This document shows, in pieces, positions 33,288-33,316 of a stretch of DNA of 33,316 bases; position 1 is the stretch's first letter; each line of letters begins with the position of its first letter. The notes under the pieces were generated by a model, which ran no database searches, was not told where the DNA came from, and worked only from the letters and a program-made list of their open reading frames with translations. A program made the translations under genes and the position numbers. The stretch comes from an uncultured Caryophanales bacterium (GTDB lineage: Bacteria; Bacillota_I; Bacilli_A; RFN20; CAG-826), in NCBI GenBank assembly GCA_937902735.1, contig CALELS010000004.1:1-33316 (forward strand), read 5' to 3'.

Positions 33288-33313
33288 AATTGGGGAATTC
33301 AAAAACCCTAATT
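33288..33313 (+). other. Hairpin at the window edge
   Basis: AATTGGGG (33288-33295) pairs with CCCTAATT (33306-33313), 8 bp with one G-U pair and a 10-nt loop. It lies 40 nt after the LRR stop. No U-run is visible before the window ends, so it may be part of a terminator or of the next gene's leader. Confidence 0.3.
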
Positions 33314-33316
33314 GAA

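Overview
The window is AT-rich DNA, densely packed with genes, from a low-GC Gram-positive bacterium of the Bacilli / Erysipelotrichia / Mollicutes-related group, probably an uncultured anaerobic gut lineage. The assignment is inference. It rests on a gdpP-rplI-dnaB-walJ cluster with rlmH nearby, lipoproteins with classical lipoboxes, an AmiEF/OppDF-type peptide transporter, a BspA-type leucine-rich-repeat protein and an oxygen-sensitive class III ribonucleotide reductase. TGA is a true stop (rlmH and nrdG both end in TGA), so this is not a mycoplasma-code genome. There is no insertion sequence, prophage, CRISPR array or tRNA.

Layout. 1-4400: a GNAT acetyltransferase, a large lipoprotein of unknown role, an iron-type alcohol dehydrogenase and a small NTF2-like protein. 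4406-6034 (minus): a membrane-bound HAMP/PP2C (RsbU/SpoIIE-like) phosphatase. 6196-10913: a tight operon for c-di-AMP phosphodiesterase GdpP, ribosomal protein L9, replicative helicase DnaB and WalJ-like hydrolase. 10910-14582: a HAD phosphatase, a small unknown protein, a UDP-sugar-dehydrogenase homologue lacking its catalytic cysteine, and a membrane protein. 14694-15120: tmRNA and its terminator, then rlmH. 15605-19816: an anaerobic dNTP synthesis block. It has a structured leader, NrdD fused to a C-terminal glutaredoxin domain, a thioredoxin-reductase homologue with unusual NAD(P)H-binding motifs, and the radical-SAM activase NrdG convergent to them. 19882-23638: a polytopic membrane protein, a lipoprotein, a TupA-like ATP-grasp protein (surface polysaccharide flavour) and a small membrane protein. 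23700-33245: a peptide-uptake operon oppA-oppB-oppC-oppD-oppF, ending in a BspA-like LRR protein translationally coupled to oppF.

Themes. (1) Many transcription-unit-first genes have no Shine-Dalgarno and carry a good -10 box only 5-10 nt before the ATG, which predicts leaderless mRNAs. Operon-internal genes and oppA/nrdD have clear Shine-Dalgarno sequences. (2) NrdD-glutaredoxin, the deviant TrxB-like protein and NrdG look like one self-contained redoxin-driven ribonucleotide reduction module. It sits behind a leader with mutually exclusive pairings. (3) The opp operon carries promoter-overlapping palindromes, a strong intercistronic hairpin after oppA, a charged insertion in OppD and the coupled LRR protein.
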